A stretch of DNA of 64,000 nucleotides from Mucilaginibacter ginsenosidivorans (GCF_007971025.1 NZ_CP042436.1:2232001-2296000); one strand, 5' to 3'; positions 42,932 to 52,842 are shown, counted from the stretch's first letter. A program made the numbers and translations. The notes: generated by a model not told the origin, from the sequence alone.

Positions 42932-43852
42932 TTACCGCTCCGCAGGGGTTACTCTAAGTTCCTTCTTTTGATTATTTCGCAATACACTTACAAATTGAAA
43001 CTGGCCCACCTTGTCTTCGGTCAGCAGTTTGAATAGCTGGTCGGATGTTTCGACCGGCTGGTCGTTAAAGGCATACAGGATGTCGCCGCTTAACAGGCCG
43101 CCCTTATCCGCAGGACTGTTGTTTTCCACCTGCGTAATGAACAAAGCCTGTTGGTTCTTCAGATGGTGAATGGTACGCAACTTGGGTACGAGGCTGATCT
43201 GTTGCAAGCTTGCCCCGATGTACGCGCGCTTTACCTTGCCATAGCGGATCAACTGATTTGCGACCGATTTAGCCGTGTTGATGCTGATAGCAAAACAAAG
43301 GCCCTGCGCCCCGCGGATAGTGGCCGTGTTTACACCGATAACTTCACCATCGGCGTTGATAAGCGGGCCGCCCGAGTTGCCGGGATTAAGGGAGGCATCG
43401 GTTTGTATCATGCTGTCCATGCTGACGCCGGTCTCGCCGGACAATGTCCTGCCGAGGGCGCTGATGACACCTGCCGTTACCGTGTGCTGAAATCCGAGCG
43501 GGTTACCTATCGCAATAGCCAATTGCCCTATCTGTAGCTGGTCCGAGTCGCCTAGCACAGCAGGATTATAGTCTATGGCGTCTATCTTCAATATAGCCAG
43601 GTCGGTGTACCTGTCCTCGCCAATGAGAGTTGCCGGGTGTATGTTCCCATCGTACAAAACCGCCCTGAGTTGCTTTGCTTTTTTTACGACATGGCTATTG
43701 GTGAATAAGTATCCGTCTGACGAAAATAAAAAGCCGGTTCCTGTACCGGTAACCGTTTCGCGCCCTTGCTTGTTGTCGAACTGCTCTATCTTGACAACCG
43801 GGGTGCGCAATTTATCAACAGCGTTGATAATGAGTTGTGAGTATGAATCCAT
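42932..43852 (-). CDS. Trypsin-like serine protease with PDZ domain (HtrA/DegP-like), no signal peptide
   Basis: 306 residues. The catalytic triad is visible: His54 in TNSHVV, Asp84 in YTDLAILKI and Ser160 in NPGNSGGPL. One PDZ domain follows (SPADKGGLLSGDILYAFNDQPVE in parts). HtrA enzymes are usually exported, but this one starts MDSYSQLIINAVDKLRTPVV, with no hydrophobic leader, and no earlier in-frame ATG with a leader was seen. A cytoplasmic protease or a non-classical location is implied. Confidence 0.9.
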   Translation of the reverse strand: MDSYSQLIINAVDKLRTPVVKIEQFDNKQGRETVTGTGTGFLFSSDGYLFTNSHVVKKAKQLRAVLYDGNIHPATLIGEDRYTDLAILKIDAIDYNPAVLGDSDQLQIGQLAIAIGNPLGFQHTVTAGVISALGRTLSGETGVSMDSMIQTDASLNPGNSGGPLINADGEVIGVNTATIRGAQGLCFAISINTAKSVANQLIRYGKVKRAYIGASLQQISLVPKLRTIHHLKNQQALFITQVENNSPADKGGLLSGDILYAFNDQPVETSDQLFKLLTEDKVGQFQFVSVLRNNQKKELRVTPAER

Positions 43853-43970
43853 AATTCATCGCTCACAAAAAGCAAACCTATTGCAAAACGGGTACAAATT
43901 GGCAGTATTTTAACGCTATTTTGCCAATTATGCAGATATGTGGTTAAAATGCAGTAGCTCGCGCGGCCAT

Positions 43971-44630
43971 TTAATTAACGTACTGCTGCAACACGGCTTG
44001 CCATTTATCATAACCTGTCGGGTTTAAATGCAGCATATCCTGCTGAAAGAGTGAGGCGTCAGGCTCAGTGGTTCCGGGTTTATAGATCGGCGTACTGACG
44101 TCGATATATAACGTGTTTGGCTTATCTTGCAGGTAAGCTTTGATCATTTCATTGGCCTTTAGCATCTCAGGGAGTAAGGCAATCCTGCTCGGACTAGGTT
44201 TGATGGACAGGAAATAGATCTTTGTATCGGGCAGTTGGCTGTTGATCATCGTCCATAACGCCTTCATATTTGTCAGTACCGAGTCCGCTTTTTCGCCTGC
44301 GGCGATATCATTTTCACCTGCGTAAATAAAGATCTTTGACGGATGATAGGGGAACAAAATGTAAGGGGTGTAATATTTTACCACTTGCGAAAGCTCGCAG
44401 CCGCCAACACCGCGTTTGATGATATTTTTATCGGGGAAGCGCTTTTCCAGGTCGTCCCATTTGCGGATTGACGAGCTGCCTATGAACAATATGCCGTCGG
44501 GTTTTGGAAAGCTCAGGCTGTCCTTGTGCTTAAAGTCGCGTATCTCATTATCAAAAGGGAAACCAGTTTGGGCGTAGCTTTTTACGCAAAAGCCTGCCAG
44601 CACAAACAACAGTATCAATTTTATTTTCAT
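43971..44630 (-). CDS. SGNH/GDSL-family hydrolase, secreted
   Basis: 219 residues with a signal peptide ending SYAQ (near 20). Block I is ILFIGSSSIRKWDDL (nucleophile Ser), block III is YAGENDIAAGE and the catalytic DxxH-like block V is in QDMLHLNPTGYDKW. Esterase or acetyl-hydrolase activity in the periplasm is expected. It starts nine bases after the cytidine deaminase stop, so they may be cotranscribed. Confidence 0.9.
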   Translation of the reverse strand: MKIKLILLFVLAGFCVKSYAQTGFPFDNEIRDFKHKDSLSFPKPDGILFIGSSSIRKWDDLEKRFPDKNIIKRGVGGCELSQVVKYYTPYILFPYHPSKIFIYAGENDIAAGEKADSVLTNMKALWTMINSQLPDTKIYFLSIKPSPSRIALLPEMLKANEMIKAYLQDKPNTLYIDVSTPIYKPGTTEPDASLFQQDMLHLNPTGYDKWQAVLQQYVN

Positions 44631-44639
44631 AGTTGATGT

Positions 44640-45125
44640 TTATTTTAAGCGATCCTCAAAAAACAAAAATGGTAAAAAACTTTCAATACCGGTGGCTGTC
44701 CAAATTGGTCCGTCCTTGCAATAGAGTAACATTTTTATTGCACGATTTTGTTTCTTCTCATATTCGGCCAAAACCTGCAGGCATGCGCCGCAGGAGGTAA
44801 CCGGTTTTGAAAGTTGAAATTCGTCGGTATGGGCGGTTACCGCCATGCTTTCGACAGGATCGTCAGCATGATTGGCTCCCCAATGAAACAGTGCCACGCG
44901 CTCGGCGCATAAGCCTGATGGGTACGCCACATTTTCCTGGTTGCTGGCATGCAGTATTTTACCGCTTTGCAGGCGCATGGCCACACCCACCCGGAATTTG
45001 GAATAAGGCGAATGGGAAGTATCCAATGCTTTTACCGCTTCCTCACAAAGTTCTTTATCGGTTTTATCCAGTTCGGCTAATGAGCCGTATTCGGTAAAGT
45101 TTATTTTTATCTCGTGCTCCTTCAT
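44640..45125 (-). CDS. cdd: Cytidine deaminase
   Basis: 161 residues. It deaminates cytidine and deoxycytidine to uridine forms for pyrimidine salvage. Zinc and proton-transfer residues are in LCAERVA (Cys, Glu) and SCGACLQVL (two Cys). The substrate block SPYSKFRVGVAM is near the start. The frame opens at a GTG at 45134 inside a CCTCACC repeat; the ATG at 45125 is preferred. The usual P before CGxC is Ser here. Confidence 0.94.
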   Translation of the reverse strand: MKEHEIKINFTEYGSLAELDKTDKELCEEAVKALDTSHSPYSKFRVGVAMRLQSGKILHASNQENVAYPSGLCAERVALFHWGANHADDPVESMAVTAHTDEFQLSKPVTSCGACLQVLAEYEKKQNRAIKMLLYCKDGPIWTATGIESFLPFLFFEDRLK

Positions 45126-45128
45126 GTG

Positions 45129-45165
45129 CCTCACCCCGCCCTTTCCATCGGAGAGGGTTTTTCTA
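45129..45165. repeat. CCTCACC-type repeat fragment
   Basis: Reads GCCTCACCCCGCCCTTTCC and ATCGGAGAGGGTTTTTC. It matches the left arm of the family at 2891 and 54972 and begins just upstream of the cdd start codon. Confidence 0.6.
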
Positions 45166-45231
45166 ATACGGGGGGCAACAAGATACTGAATTTTATAAAA
45201 CCCAGTACAGGGAGCCTAAACAAAGGAATAA

Positions 45232-46209
45232 TTACTTACGCAGGTTCATTAAAAAGAACCCCGCTGCCAGGCCGGCGACCAATGCCCCGGCAATATATTT
45301 ACCCGGAATTTTGTTCCCGTTATCACTCCCAAACATGCCGTTGGTGCTCATGCCATAATCGACGGTATTGAACAGGTTGCCGCTGGTAGGCGTGATCCTG
45401 TCGGCCGATTTAAAATGACGGCGCATCAGGTAACCTGCAAACTTTGTCGTAAGCCCGGGGAAAAGCGCATGCGATAACTTTAACACCGCAGAAGCCCCGC
45501 CCACATATCGGTTTGACTTCGGGTTGACAGCCACCTTCACCATGGTTTCCGCTAAAAGTTTTGGGTCGTACACTGGTTGTGCGGGTTTTAAAGCTTTGCC
45601 CGTGTAATTGCCTGCATGGTGTATGCCCGGCGTATCAAGAAATCCCGGGAAAAGGTCGCAGATATGGATGCCGGGCCAAACGGATAACTCGGCACGCAAT
45701 GCCTCAGAAAAGCCCCTCAGTCCAAACTTGCTGGCCGTATAGCCGGTGCCGTAAGGTACCGGCAAATAACCGCCTATGGAGATATTATTGATGAGAGTGC
45801 CCTGCTGCCGCGCCTTAAAAAAAGGCATTACCGCATGGGCGCCGTAAATATAGCCCAGCAGGTTGGTTTGTATGACCTGCTCGTGTACTTCCATTGGGGT
45901 ATGGTCGAACTCGCCTGCGGCCAGTACACCTGCATTATTTATCCAGACATCAATTTTGCCTGCCCAATCATTAGCAGCATTGGCCAAGTTGATCATCGCC
46001 TTTGGGTCGGTAACGTCGGTAACAACCACCAGCACCATAGCGCCCAGCCCGGTGCACTCGGCCGCAACCTCATGCAATGCTTCCTCGTTCCTTGCCGCCA
46101 GCACAATGGCCGACCCATATTTTGCAAACTCAACAGCAGCAGCCCTGCCAGCTCCGCTGGAGGCGCCGGTTATCACAATAGCTTTATTCTTCAGTTCGTG
46201 CTTATCCAT
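45232..46209 (-). CDS. Short-chain dehydrogenase/reductase with C-terminal membrane anchor
   Basis: 325 residues. The Rossmann motif is TGASSGAGRAAA, followed by NNAGV, and the active-site set is S in ISIGG with Tyr/Lys in YTASKFGLRG. The usual 250-residue SDR core is followed by an extra tail that ends in one hydrophobic helix (YIAGALVAGLAAGFFLMNLRK in parts), likely a tail anchor. The substrate is unknown. It is a single gene. Confidence 0.9.
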   Translation of the reverse strand: MDKHELKNKAIVITGASSGAGRAAAVEFAKYGSAIVLAARNEEALHEVAAECTGLGAMVLVVVTDVTDPKAMINLANAANDWAGKIDVWINNAGVLAAGEFDHTPMEVHEQVIQTNLLGYIYGAHAVMPFFKARQQGTLINNISIGGYLPVPYGTGYTASKFGLRGFSEALRAELSVWPGIHICDLFPGFLDTPGIHHAGNYTGKALKPAQPVYDPKLLAETMVKVAVNPKSNRYVGGASAVLKLSHALFPGLTTKFAGYLMRRHFKSADRITPTSGNLFNTVDYGMSTNGMFGSDNGNKIPGKYIAGALVAGLAAGFFLMNLRK

Positions 46210-46326
46210 GTATGGATAACCAGCGGTAAGGGTTTATGTTTCCCGGGAAATTGAATTCAAAGTAAAAAGAAGAAGATCTGCGAAGTTTTTGAAACTTTGT
46301 AAATCTGATCAAATCACGATCATGCG

Positions 46327-48219
46327 TCAAACCGCCACCGGCAACTCATCCACATCAGCCGCGGCAATAGTTGGGTTGATGCTTTCATCGTCTTTCTCGA
46401 CACGCAGATTATTAACAATGCGCTGCTGCCTGTCGGGCGTGTTTTTACCCATGTAGTATTCCAGCAGGTTTTTGATGTTGGCGTCCTTCAATATGACCGG
46501 GTCGAGCCGTATATCTTTCCCAATGAACAGGCCGAACTCCTCCGGCGATATTTCGCCCAAACCCTTAAAGCGGGTGATCTCGGGCTTGGTGCCCAATTTG
46601 GCAATAGCATCGCGCCGCTCTTCGTCGCTGTAGCAATAAATAGTTTCCTTTTTATTACGCACGCGGAACAGCGGTGTCTGCAGGATGTAAACATGGCCGG
46701 CTTTTACCAGGTCGGGGAAGAACTGGAGGAAGAACGTCATCATCAGCAGGCGGATGTGCATGCCGTCCACGTCGGCATCGGTTGCTATCACAATGTTGTT
46801 GTATCGCAAGGCATCTAAACCGTCTTCGATATTCAACGCGTGTTGTAAAAGGTTAAACTCTTCATTCTCATAAACCACCTTTTTGGTGAGCCCGTAGCAA
46901 TTAAGCGGCTTACCCTTCAGGCTGAAAACCGCCTGTGTTTGCACGTCGCGCGATTTGGTGATCGACCCGCTGGCCGAGTCGCCTTCGGTGATGAATAGGG
47001 TAGTGTCCTGTTTACGCTCATGGTTGTCGTCAAAATGCAGTTTGCAATCGCGCAGCTTACGGTTATGCAACGATGCTTTTTTTGCGCGCTCGTTCGCCAG
47101 TTTTTTGATGCCCGCAATGTCCTTGCGTTCGCGTTCCGATTGTAATATCCTGGCCTTTAATGCATCGGCTGTTGCCGGGTTTTTGTGCAGGTAATTATCA
47201 AGTTCCTTCTTAACAAAGTCGTTAATGAACGTGCGTACCGACGGCCCGTCGGGCCCCACGTTTTGCGAACCCAGCTTGGTTTTTGTCTGTGATTCGAAAA
47301 CCGGTTCCTGCACCTTAATGGCTATCGCCGCCACAATGGAGGCGCGGATATCGGCCGCATCATAATCCTTATCATAAAACTCGCGGATGGTCTTTACCAC
47401 CGCTTCGCGGAAAGCCGCCTGGTGCGTACCGCCCTGCGTGGTATGCTGGCCATTCACAAAGGAGTAATATTCCTCGCCGTAAGCCTGCCCGTGTGTCATG
47501 GCAATTTCAATGTCATCCCCTTTCAGATGGATAATGGGGTAGCGCAGGTTTTCTGCATCGGCATTGCGCACCAACAGGTCGTACAGGCCGCGTTCCGATA
47601 AATATTTGGTGCCGTTAAAATTGATGGTAAGCCCCGAGTTCAGGAAAACATAGTTCCAGATCATATTTTCGACAAACTCCGGTATAAAATGGTAATGCCT
47701 GAAAATGGTATCGTCGGGCGTAAAGTTGATGGCCGTTCCGTTTCGCTGGGTTGTTTCCTTTTCGGTTTCATCGCGCAGCAGTTCGCCTTTGGCAAATTCG
47801 GCTATTTTGGTTTTGCCGTCGCGGTACGATTGAACAATGAACGTGTTGGATAAAGCATTTACCGCCTTGGTACCCACGCCATTTAATCCCACCGATTTCT
47901 GGAATGCCTTGCTATCGTACTTGCCGCCGGTATTGATCTTGGATACGCAATCGATAACTTTACCGAGGGGTATACCGCGACCGTAATCGCGCACAGAAAC
48001 CTTATGGTCGCTCATGCTGATATCGATAGTTTTGCCGGCACCCATCACAAACTCGTCTATCGAGTTGTCTACTATCTCTTTCAGCAAAACATAAATACCG
48101 TCGTCATAAGCCGAACCGTCGCCCAATTTACCGATGTACATACCCGGGCGCAGCCTGATGTGTTCCTTCCAGTCGAGCGACCGTATACTATCTTCACTGT
48201 AATCTATTGCTCCTGCCAT
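46327..48219 (-). CDS. parE: DNA topoisomerase IV subunit B
   Basis: 630 residues. The GHKL ATPase motifs are [17 protein letters not shown] and [14 protein letters not shown]; the TOPRIM motifs are [12 protein letters not shown] and [14 protein letters not shown]. It supplies ATP hydrolysis for decatenation with ParC. In many Bacteroidota parE and parC are close together; here they are on the same strand but 9.2 kb apart. The upstream region 48220-48404 holds inverted word repeats. Confidence 0.96.
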   Translation of the reverse strand: MAGAIDYSEDSIRSLDWKEHIRLRPGMYIGKLGDGSAYDDGIYVLLKEIVDNSIDEFVMGAGKTIDISMSDHKVSVRDYGRGIPLGKVIDCVSKINTGGKYDSKAFQKSVGLNGVGTKAVNALSNTFIVQSYRDGKTKIAEFAKGELLRDETEKETTQRNGTAINFTPDDTIFRHYHFIPEFVENMIWNYVFLNSGLTINFNGTKYLSERGLYDLLVRNADAENLRYPIIHLKGDDIEIAMTHGQAYGEEYYSFVNGQHTTQGGTHQAAFREAVVKTIREFYDKDYDAADIRASIVAAIAIKVQEPVFESQTKTKLGSQNVGPDGPSVRTFINDFVKKELDNYLHKNPATADALKARILQSERERKDIAGIKKLANERAKKASLHNRKLRDCKLHFDDNHERKQDTTLFITEGDSASGSITKSRDVQTQAVFSLKGKPLNCYGLTKKVVYENEEFNLLQHALNIEDGLDALRYNNIVIATDADVDGMHIRLLMMTFFLQFFPDLVKAGHVYILQTPLFRVRNKKETIYCYSDEERRDAIAKLGTKPEITRFKGLGEISPEEFGLFIGKDIRLDPVILKDANIKNLLEYYMGKNTPDRQQRIVNNLRVEKDDESINPTIAAADVDELPVAV

Positions 48220-48223
48220 TCTT

Positions 48224-48396
48224 TGTAGAGTTGTAAGGTTGGAAAGTTGTAATGTTTGAAAGTTAATATTTCAATACCGGCAAAAATATAATTTCTGCTT
48301 GCATGTGCCAGCTTAAATGTGCCAACTTATCAACATTGGGAAAAGGTGTGAATTAATGAAAGGTAGTTTAATATTTCAACTTTACAACCTTCAAAC
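48224..48396. repeat. Inverted word-stutter repeats upstream of parE
   Basis: Left block 48224-48273: GTAGAGTTGTAAGGTTGG, AAAGTTGTAATGTTTGAAAG, then TTAATATTTCAA. Right block 48370-48396: AATATTTCAACTTTACAACC then TTCAAACA. The right block is complementary in its words to the left (GTTTGAA, GGTTGTAAAGTT). It lies between parE and the convergent-side hypothetical gene. Confidence 0.6.
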
Positions 48397-48404
48397 AAAA
48401 CCCG

Positions 48405-49073
48405 TTAAGATTTAAACTTCAGATAGTGGCTTATCCTGTTTACGTTCCTGAAGAACTCAGGACTTTTTTCGTCAGTAAAACAAACTATCAGTATGGTGCC
48501 GGTATGGTCCTTTTCTATGGCCAGCACCAGGGCGTATTTGTAATGTTTTGTCGTTTCGCGGTAAGGCATATCTACCAGGTACGACTTGCCGGCATTGGCG
48601 TTGTAGCGTCTTAAAACTTCCTGATCGATATCGCGGGAGACAGATACCGTATCATTGCAAAGTGTTTTTGCCATTGCCCTGCCTTTGGCCAGGTATCCCG
48701 TGTCGGGGTTAGGCAATTGCCTCCTGGGGTCGTTCTTCATGGCAAGGTAGTTTTTCCAGTCGTTTTTTTGCGATCTTACCTTAAACCATATTTCGAACTG
48801 GTGGCCCGGTATTTCCATCGCATAATCATAAGAAAAGTATTCGTCGTTTGGAGCAGCGATCTCCCTGAAGCCGGTCGGGAACGAAAATATGACGTTGGCA
48901 TCGGCGGTTAAATGAAGGAATTCGCGATGACGGGGGCTAATGGGTTTTGGCACGATCTTGCTGACCGCGATCACTTTTGGCTTCACTTGCGACAATGCTG
49001 TTACGCCAACAAGTAAAACTAATGTTGTAAATAATATTTGTTTAAATTGCCTTAAAAAACAGAGCATACCCAT
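48405..49073 (-). CDS. Secreted protein of unknown function
   Basis: 222 residues with a leader (FKQILFTTLVLLVGVTALSQ, cleavage near residue 29). The mature part starts VKPKVIAVSKIVPKPISP, and is rich in beta-like and charged segments with no recognised domain (YDYAMEIPGHQFEIWFKVRS, YALVLAIEKDHTGTILIVCF). The start could equally be the second Met at codon 3. Upstream it faces the permease gene divergently. Confidence 0.7.
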   Translation of the reverse strand: MGMLCFLRQFKQILFTTLVLLVGVTALSQVKPKVIAVSKIVPKPISPRHREFLHLTADANVIFSFPTGFREIAAPNDEYFSYDYAMEIPGHQFEIWFKVRSQKNDWKNYLAMKNDPRRQLPNPDTGYLAKGRAMAKTLCNDTVSVSRDIDQEVLRRYNANAGKSYLVDMPYRETTKHYKYALVLAIEKDHTGTILIVCFTDEKSPEFFRNVNRISHYLKFKS

Positions 49074-49155
49074 ACACGGCAGTCAATAGTTTTGCAAAAA
49101 TCAGGGTCGGGAACAAAATTAACACATAAATAGTTAAAAACGAACTAATAAAATA

Positions 49156-50499
49156 ATGAGTATTAAACCACGGCTTAACCGCTTCGACCTGACCATGATC
49201 GTGATAAGCCTGGTAATAGGCATGGGCATATTCGCCACCCCTGCCGACGTGGCCAATGAAGCGGGCGGTCCCTGGATATTTTTCGGCGCATGGATATTCG
49301 GCGGCCTGGTAACCTTGTGCGGCGCGCTTACTTTTGCCGAGATCGGTTCGCGTTACCCTAACACCGGGGGGTTTTACAAAGTTTATTCGTACTGCTATCA
49401 CCCGGCTTTTGCCTTTATGATCAATTGGGTACTGGTTATCAGTAATGCGGCATCGGTAGCTGCCGTGGCGCTTATTGGTTCCGATTATATCAGGCCCTTC
49501 CTGCTGCCGGCTTCCCTGCAAAACGCCACCGGTACGCGTATCATTACCATCGCTTCGGTGCTGATACTGTATGTCATCAATTTTTTGGGTATCAAAATGA
49601 GCGCACGTGTGCAAAACCTGCTCATTACGTTTAAAATAGGGTTGATACTTTTGATATGCCTTGCCGTATTTAAAAGCGAGGCTTATCCTGCGGCGGTTAC
49701 CGTCACGCATTCCTTCAGCACCAACAAAATAACAGCTTTCGGGCTCAGCTTGGTGGCAGTTTTTTTCACTTACGGCGGGTACCAGCAAACCATCAATTTT
49801 GGCGGGGATATCATCAATGCAAAATCGAACATTCCTAAAGCCATCGCCCTCGGGATATCGGTGGTGATATTTCTGTACCTGGCGGTTAATTTCGCTTATT
49901 TCAAAGTATTGGGGATAGGCGGCTTGCAGCATACTCCAGCGCTGGCTGCCAAAATGATGGGCGTGCTTTTCGGACCAACAGGCTATAAGATCACCTCATT
50001 ACTCTTATTTGGCGGGGTATTAGCTTATGTGAATGTGAATGTGCTGGCCAATCCGCGTGTGTACTATGCTATGGCCGAGGACGGGATTTTGCCGCCGATA
50101 TTTAAAAAGGTGAATGAAAAAACGCAGGTGCAGGAATTTGGCATGAGCTTTTTTGTGGCGGCCACGCTGGTTATCCTGTTCTTTGTGGATACATTCAGCA
50201 ATATGCTTAAATATGTGATGTTTTTCGACACCATAGGGCTGTCGGTGGCAGCTTTAACTATTTTTAGTCTGCGTAAAAAGACAAAGCACCTGGATAAAAG
50301 GGAGATATACACTATTGGATGGTTCCCGCTGGTGCCGCTGATATTTATCCTGGCCTATTGGTTCGTTACCATCAACATATTTATCACTTTTAAAGAAAAC
50401 CCCTATGCGGCGCTGATATGCCTGGCCTGCTATGCTTTAGGGCTGGGGATATATTACCTGGGCGCCCGCAAGCAGAAAGGATCAGATAAAACCGAGTAG
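49156..50499 (+). CDS. APC-superfamily amino acid permease
   Basis: 447 residues with about 12 transmembrane segments. The family opening LTMIVISLVIGMGIFATPAD and the FFTYGGYQQTINFGGDI helix are typical of LAT/APC-type exchangers. It should move amino acids across the inner membrane. It is followed, two bases after its stop, by a small membrane protein and then a Cys/Met-metabolism PLP enzyme, so the substrate may be a sulfur amino acid (inference from context). Confidence 0.9.
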   Translation: MSIKPRLNRFDLTMIVISLVIGMGIFATPADVANEAGGPWIFFGAWIFGGLVTLCGALTFAEIGSRYPNTGGFYKVYSYCYHPAFAFMINWVLVISNAASVAAVALIGSDYIRPFLLPASLQNATGTRIITIASVLILYVINFLGIKMSARVQNLLITFKIGLILLICLAVFKSEAYPAAVTVTHSFSTNKITAFGLSLVAVFFTYGGYQQTINFGGDIINAKSNIPKAIALGISVVIFLYLAVNFAYFKVLGIGGLQHTPALAAKMMGVLFGPTGYKITSLLLFGGVLAYVNVNVLANPRVYYAMAEDGILPPIFKKVNEKTQVQEFGMSFFVAATLVILFFVDTFSNMLKYVMFFDTIGLSVAALTIFSLRKKTKHLDKREIYTIGWFPLVPLIFILAYWFVTINIFITFKENPYAALICLACYALGLGIYYLGARKQKGSDKTE

Positions 50500-50501
50500 C
50501 G

Positions 50502-50831
50502 ATGACTGAAACGATAAACCCGGAAATCTACGAACTTAAGGGCATCAGGTTGAGGGCCAAAGTATTCCTTGTGCTACAGGCCCTGGGCTTTTTGTGCGCG
50601 GCGTATCTTGTTCATGACTCATTTGATTTTGTTTTTGACGAGACCAAATGGCTGCTGATATTTATAGCTGTTGTTATTTACCTGCTTTTTTTTGCAGTAG
50701 CAACCCTGCGGATAGCATTCAAAAAGACTTTGCGGACCGGCGCCGCAAAAGCGATGCTGACCGCAATTTTTATACTTGATATTATACCGGTATTTATTTT
50801 GATGCTGGTGACTTTAACCGATATTTTTTAA
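50502..50831 (+). CDS. Small three-helix membrane protein of unknown function
   Basis: 109 residues with three hydrophobic helices (VFLVLQALGFLCAAYLV; WLLIFIAVVIYLLFFAVATL; MLTAIFILDIIPVFILMLVTL). It sits between the permease and PLP enzyme genes with gaps of only two bases on each side, so it is translated from the same message. No family recognised. It may assist the transporter. Confidence 0.8.
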   Translation: MTETINPEIYELKGIRLRAKVFLVLQALGFLCAAYLVHDSFDFVFDETKWLLIFIAVVIYLLFFAVATLRIAFKKTLRTGAAKAMLTAIFILDIIPVFILMLVTLTDIF

Positions 50832-50833
50832 TA

Positions 50834-52000
50834 ATGGATCTGTCCTATATTCTGAATGAGCTTGGTGAAGAGCGTGAGAATTACTTTAACGCGGTGGCCC
50901 CGCCGATAATACAAACCAGCAACTTTGCCTTTAAAACCGTTAAAGATTTCCGCGACGCACTGGCGGATGAATTTGATGCCGACCTGTACTCGCGCGGCAA
51001 TAACCCCACGCTCAATATACTGCGAAAGAAGCTGGCCGCTTTGGATGGCGCCGAAGATGCCCTGGTTTTCAGCAGCGGGATAGGCGCTATTACGGTGCCG
51101 ATACTGGCCCTGCTTAAACAGGGCGATCACGTGGTGTCGGTGGAGAACCCGTATAGCTGGACGATAAAGCTGTTCAAGAATTTCCTGCCGAAATTTGGGA
51201 TAACCACCACTTTTATTGATGGGAGGGATATTCAGAATTTTAAAGACGCCATAAGGTCCGAAACCAGGCTGATCTACCTTGAAAGCCCCAACACCTTCAG
51301 CTATGAGTTGCAGGACCTGAAGGCCGTGGCCAACCTGGCCAAATCGAAGGGTATCATCACCATGATCGACAACAGCTATTGCACGCCACTGTATCAGCGC
51401 CCTATCGAACTGGGTATCGATCTGTCGGCACAAACGGCTACCAAATATATCGGCGGGCATTCGGATGTGGTTGCCGGCGTCGTTACCGGTAAGCGCGAAC
51501 TGATCAAACAGATATTCGATCATGAATATATGACGATCGGGCCGTCGCTTTCGCCGCATTCGGCCTGGCTGCTGATTAGGGGGTTGCGCACATTGCCGCT
51601 TCGTTTGCAGCGCAGCTTTGAGAGCGCCCAAATGGTCGGCGACTGGCTATCTAACCACCCACTGGTGGCAAAAGTGATATGGCCGTTCCGGGAAGATTTT
51701 GAGCAATATGAATTGGGTCAGCGCCAAATGCAGGGCTGTGGCGGATTATTCAGTTTTGTACTGAAGGACCCGGCATTTGATAAGATAGAAACTTTCTGCA
51801 ACTCGCTAAAACATATCCTGATGGCGGTATCATGGGGCGGGCACGAGAGTTTGATCATCCCATCCATTGCCGCACTGCCCGAAAGCGAGTACGATGCCGT
51901 AAACCCAAACCGGTATCAGTTGATACGCATGTACGCTGGTTTAGAGGACCCGGAATATTTGATCAAAGACCTGGAGCAGGGGTTGGCGGAGATATCATAG
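50834..52000 (+). CDS. Cys/Met-metabolism PLP-dependent enzyme (cystathionine gamma-synthase/beta-lyase/methionine gamma-lyase type)
   Basis: 388 residues of fold-type I. The PLP lysine is in TATKYIGGHSDVVAG, the tyrosine-arginine block is DLYSRGNNPT and the phosphate-binding block is VFSSGIGAIT. The family covers gamma-synthase, beta-lyase and gamma-lyase, which cannot be separated by eye. Being in an operon with an amino-acid permease favours a degradative or salvage role over biosynthesis. Cytoplasmic. Confidence 0.9.
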   Translation: MDLSYILNELGEERENYFNAVAPPIIQTSNFAFKTVKDFRDALADEFDADLYSRGNNPTLNILRKKLAALDGAEDALVFSSGIGAITVPILALLKQGDHVVSVENPYSWTIKLFKNFLPKFGITTTFIDGRDIQNFKDAIRSETRLIYLESPNTFSYELQDLKAVANLAKSKGIITMIDNSYCTPLYQRPIELGIDLSAQTATKYIGGHSDVVAGVVTGKRELIKQIFDHEYMTIGPSLSPHSAWLLIRGLRTLPLRLQRSFESAQMVGDWLSNHPLVAKVIWPFREDFEQYELGQRQMQGCGGLFSFVLKDPAFDKIETFCNSLKHILMAVSWGGHESLIIPSIAALPESEYDAVNPNRYQLIRMYAGLEDPEYLIKDLEQGLAEIS

Positions 52001-52068
52001 TAACTATTTCCAATCCCATCCGTATACAGACTCATGTCATTTTAAGTAACCAGTTAAATAATTTGATT

Positions 52069-52608
52069 ATGAGAACTTTATCGATCGTTTTTATCCTCGC
52101 CGCAACGGCTTGTTTTTCGTGTAAAAAAGAGGCTGTTAATGTTAACAAACCAGGCGATCCCGTGACGGGAGCATCAACTACCAAAAATGTTTCGTATCCG
52201 ATTGAAGGTAAATGGCAAATGACCAAACTGGTAGTGTATTTGCTGGATACCAATAACGTAAAACATTACGATACCACCTATTATAACCCGATAACCAAAG
52301 ATGATTATGTTCAATTCAATAATGACGGCACCTGTGTAACCAGTATCGATCATTATTATTACCTGAATGAGCCCGGCTTTACCGTCCCGACACCAATATC
52401 GCCATTGTTGAATAGTTATTTTTATAAGCTTTCGGGCAAAGACTTTGTACTTACCCCGCAAATTAACGCACAGGGTCCCGGTGGCGGCACATCGTCGCAG
52501 GTGGTTTCTACGCCTGACGCGAATACGCTGCTCATCCACGGCGAAGCCCGGGGTATTGGTCCGAACCTGTTTGTATCAGATAGTTATTACGTTAAGGATT
52601 CATTTTAA
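52069..52608 (+). CDS. Putative lipoprotein, lipocalin-like
   Basis: 179 residues. The leader ends ATACFSC (lipobox, Cys about 18). The mature part contains YPIEGKWQMTKLVVYLLD and YVQFNNDGTCVTS, which fit a lipocalin-like (DUF5004-type) beta-barrel. The frame is open back into the preceding gene; the ATG at 52069 directly before the leader is the clear start. Function not known. Confidence 0.82.
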   Translation: MRTLSIVFILAATACFSCKKEAVNVNKPGDPVTGASTTKNVSYPIEGKWQMTKLVVYLLDTNNVKHYDTTYYNPITKDDYVQFNNDGTCVTSIDHYYYLNEPGFTVPTPISPLLNSYFYKLSGKDFVLTPQINAQGPGGGTSSQVVSTPDANTLLIHGEARGIGPNLFVSDSYYVKDSF

Positions 52609-52692
52609 CGATAACATGCTTTTTGAGCGGCAGTTGCGGGTCCCTAATGCATGCTGGCGCATGAACGGATAGCCTGATGCAAACGTTTTGAT

Positions 52693-52756
52693 AGCCAAGA
52701 GCCAAGAACAGAAGCAGGAAGCGATGCGTTAGCCCTGGCTCTTGAATCTTGGTTCT
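52693..52756. repeat. CCAAGAGCCAAGA stutter repeat, copy 2
   Basis: AGCCAAGAGCCAAGAAC on the left and GGCTCTTGAATCTTGGTTCT on the right form an imperfect hairpin. The word family is the same as at 5360-5391 and 60763-60828. Confidence 0.7.
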
Positions 52757-52810
52757 CCTCCTCCCCAATATATCCACATTTGTTAACTTATTAAAATAAT
52801 TTAAAAAGTA

Positions 52811-52842
52811 CTTGCACTTATCAATTCTGCTGTTTACATTTG
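52811..52842 (+). promoter_or_regulatory. Bacteroidota-type promoter candidate
   Basis: CTTG at 52811-52814 and TACATTTG at 52835-52842 match the -33 TTTG and -7 TAnnTTTG pattern with a 20-base spacer. A transcript would start near 52850 and run towards nagB. Confidence 0.4.
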
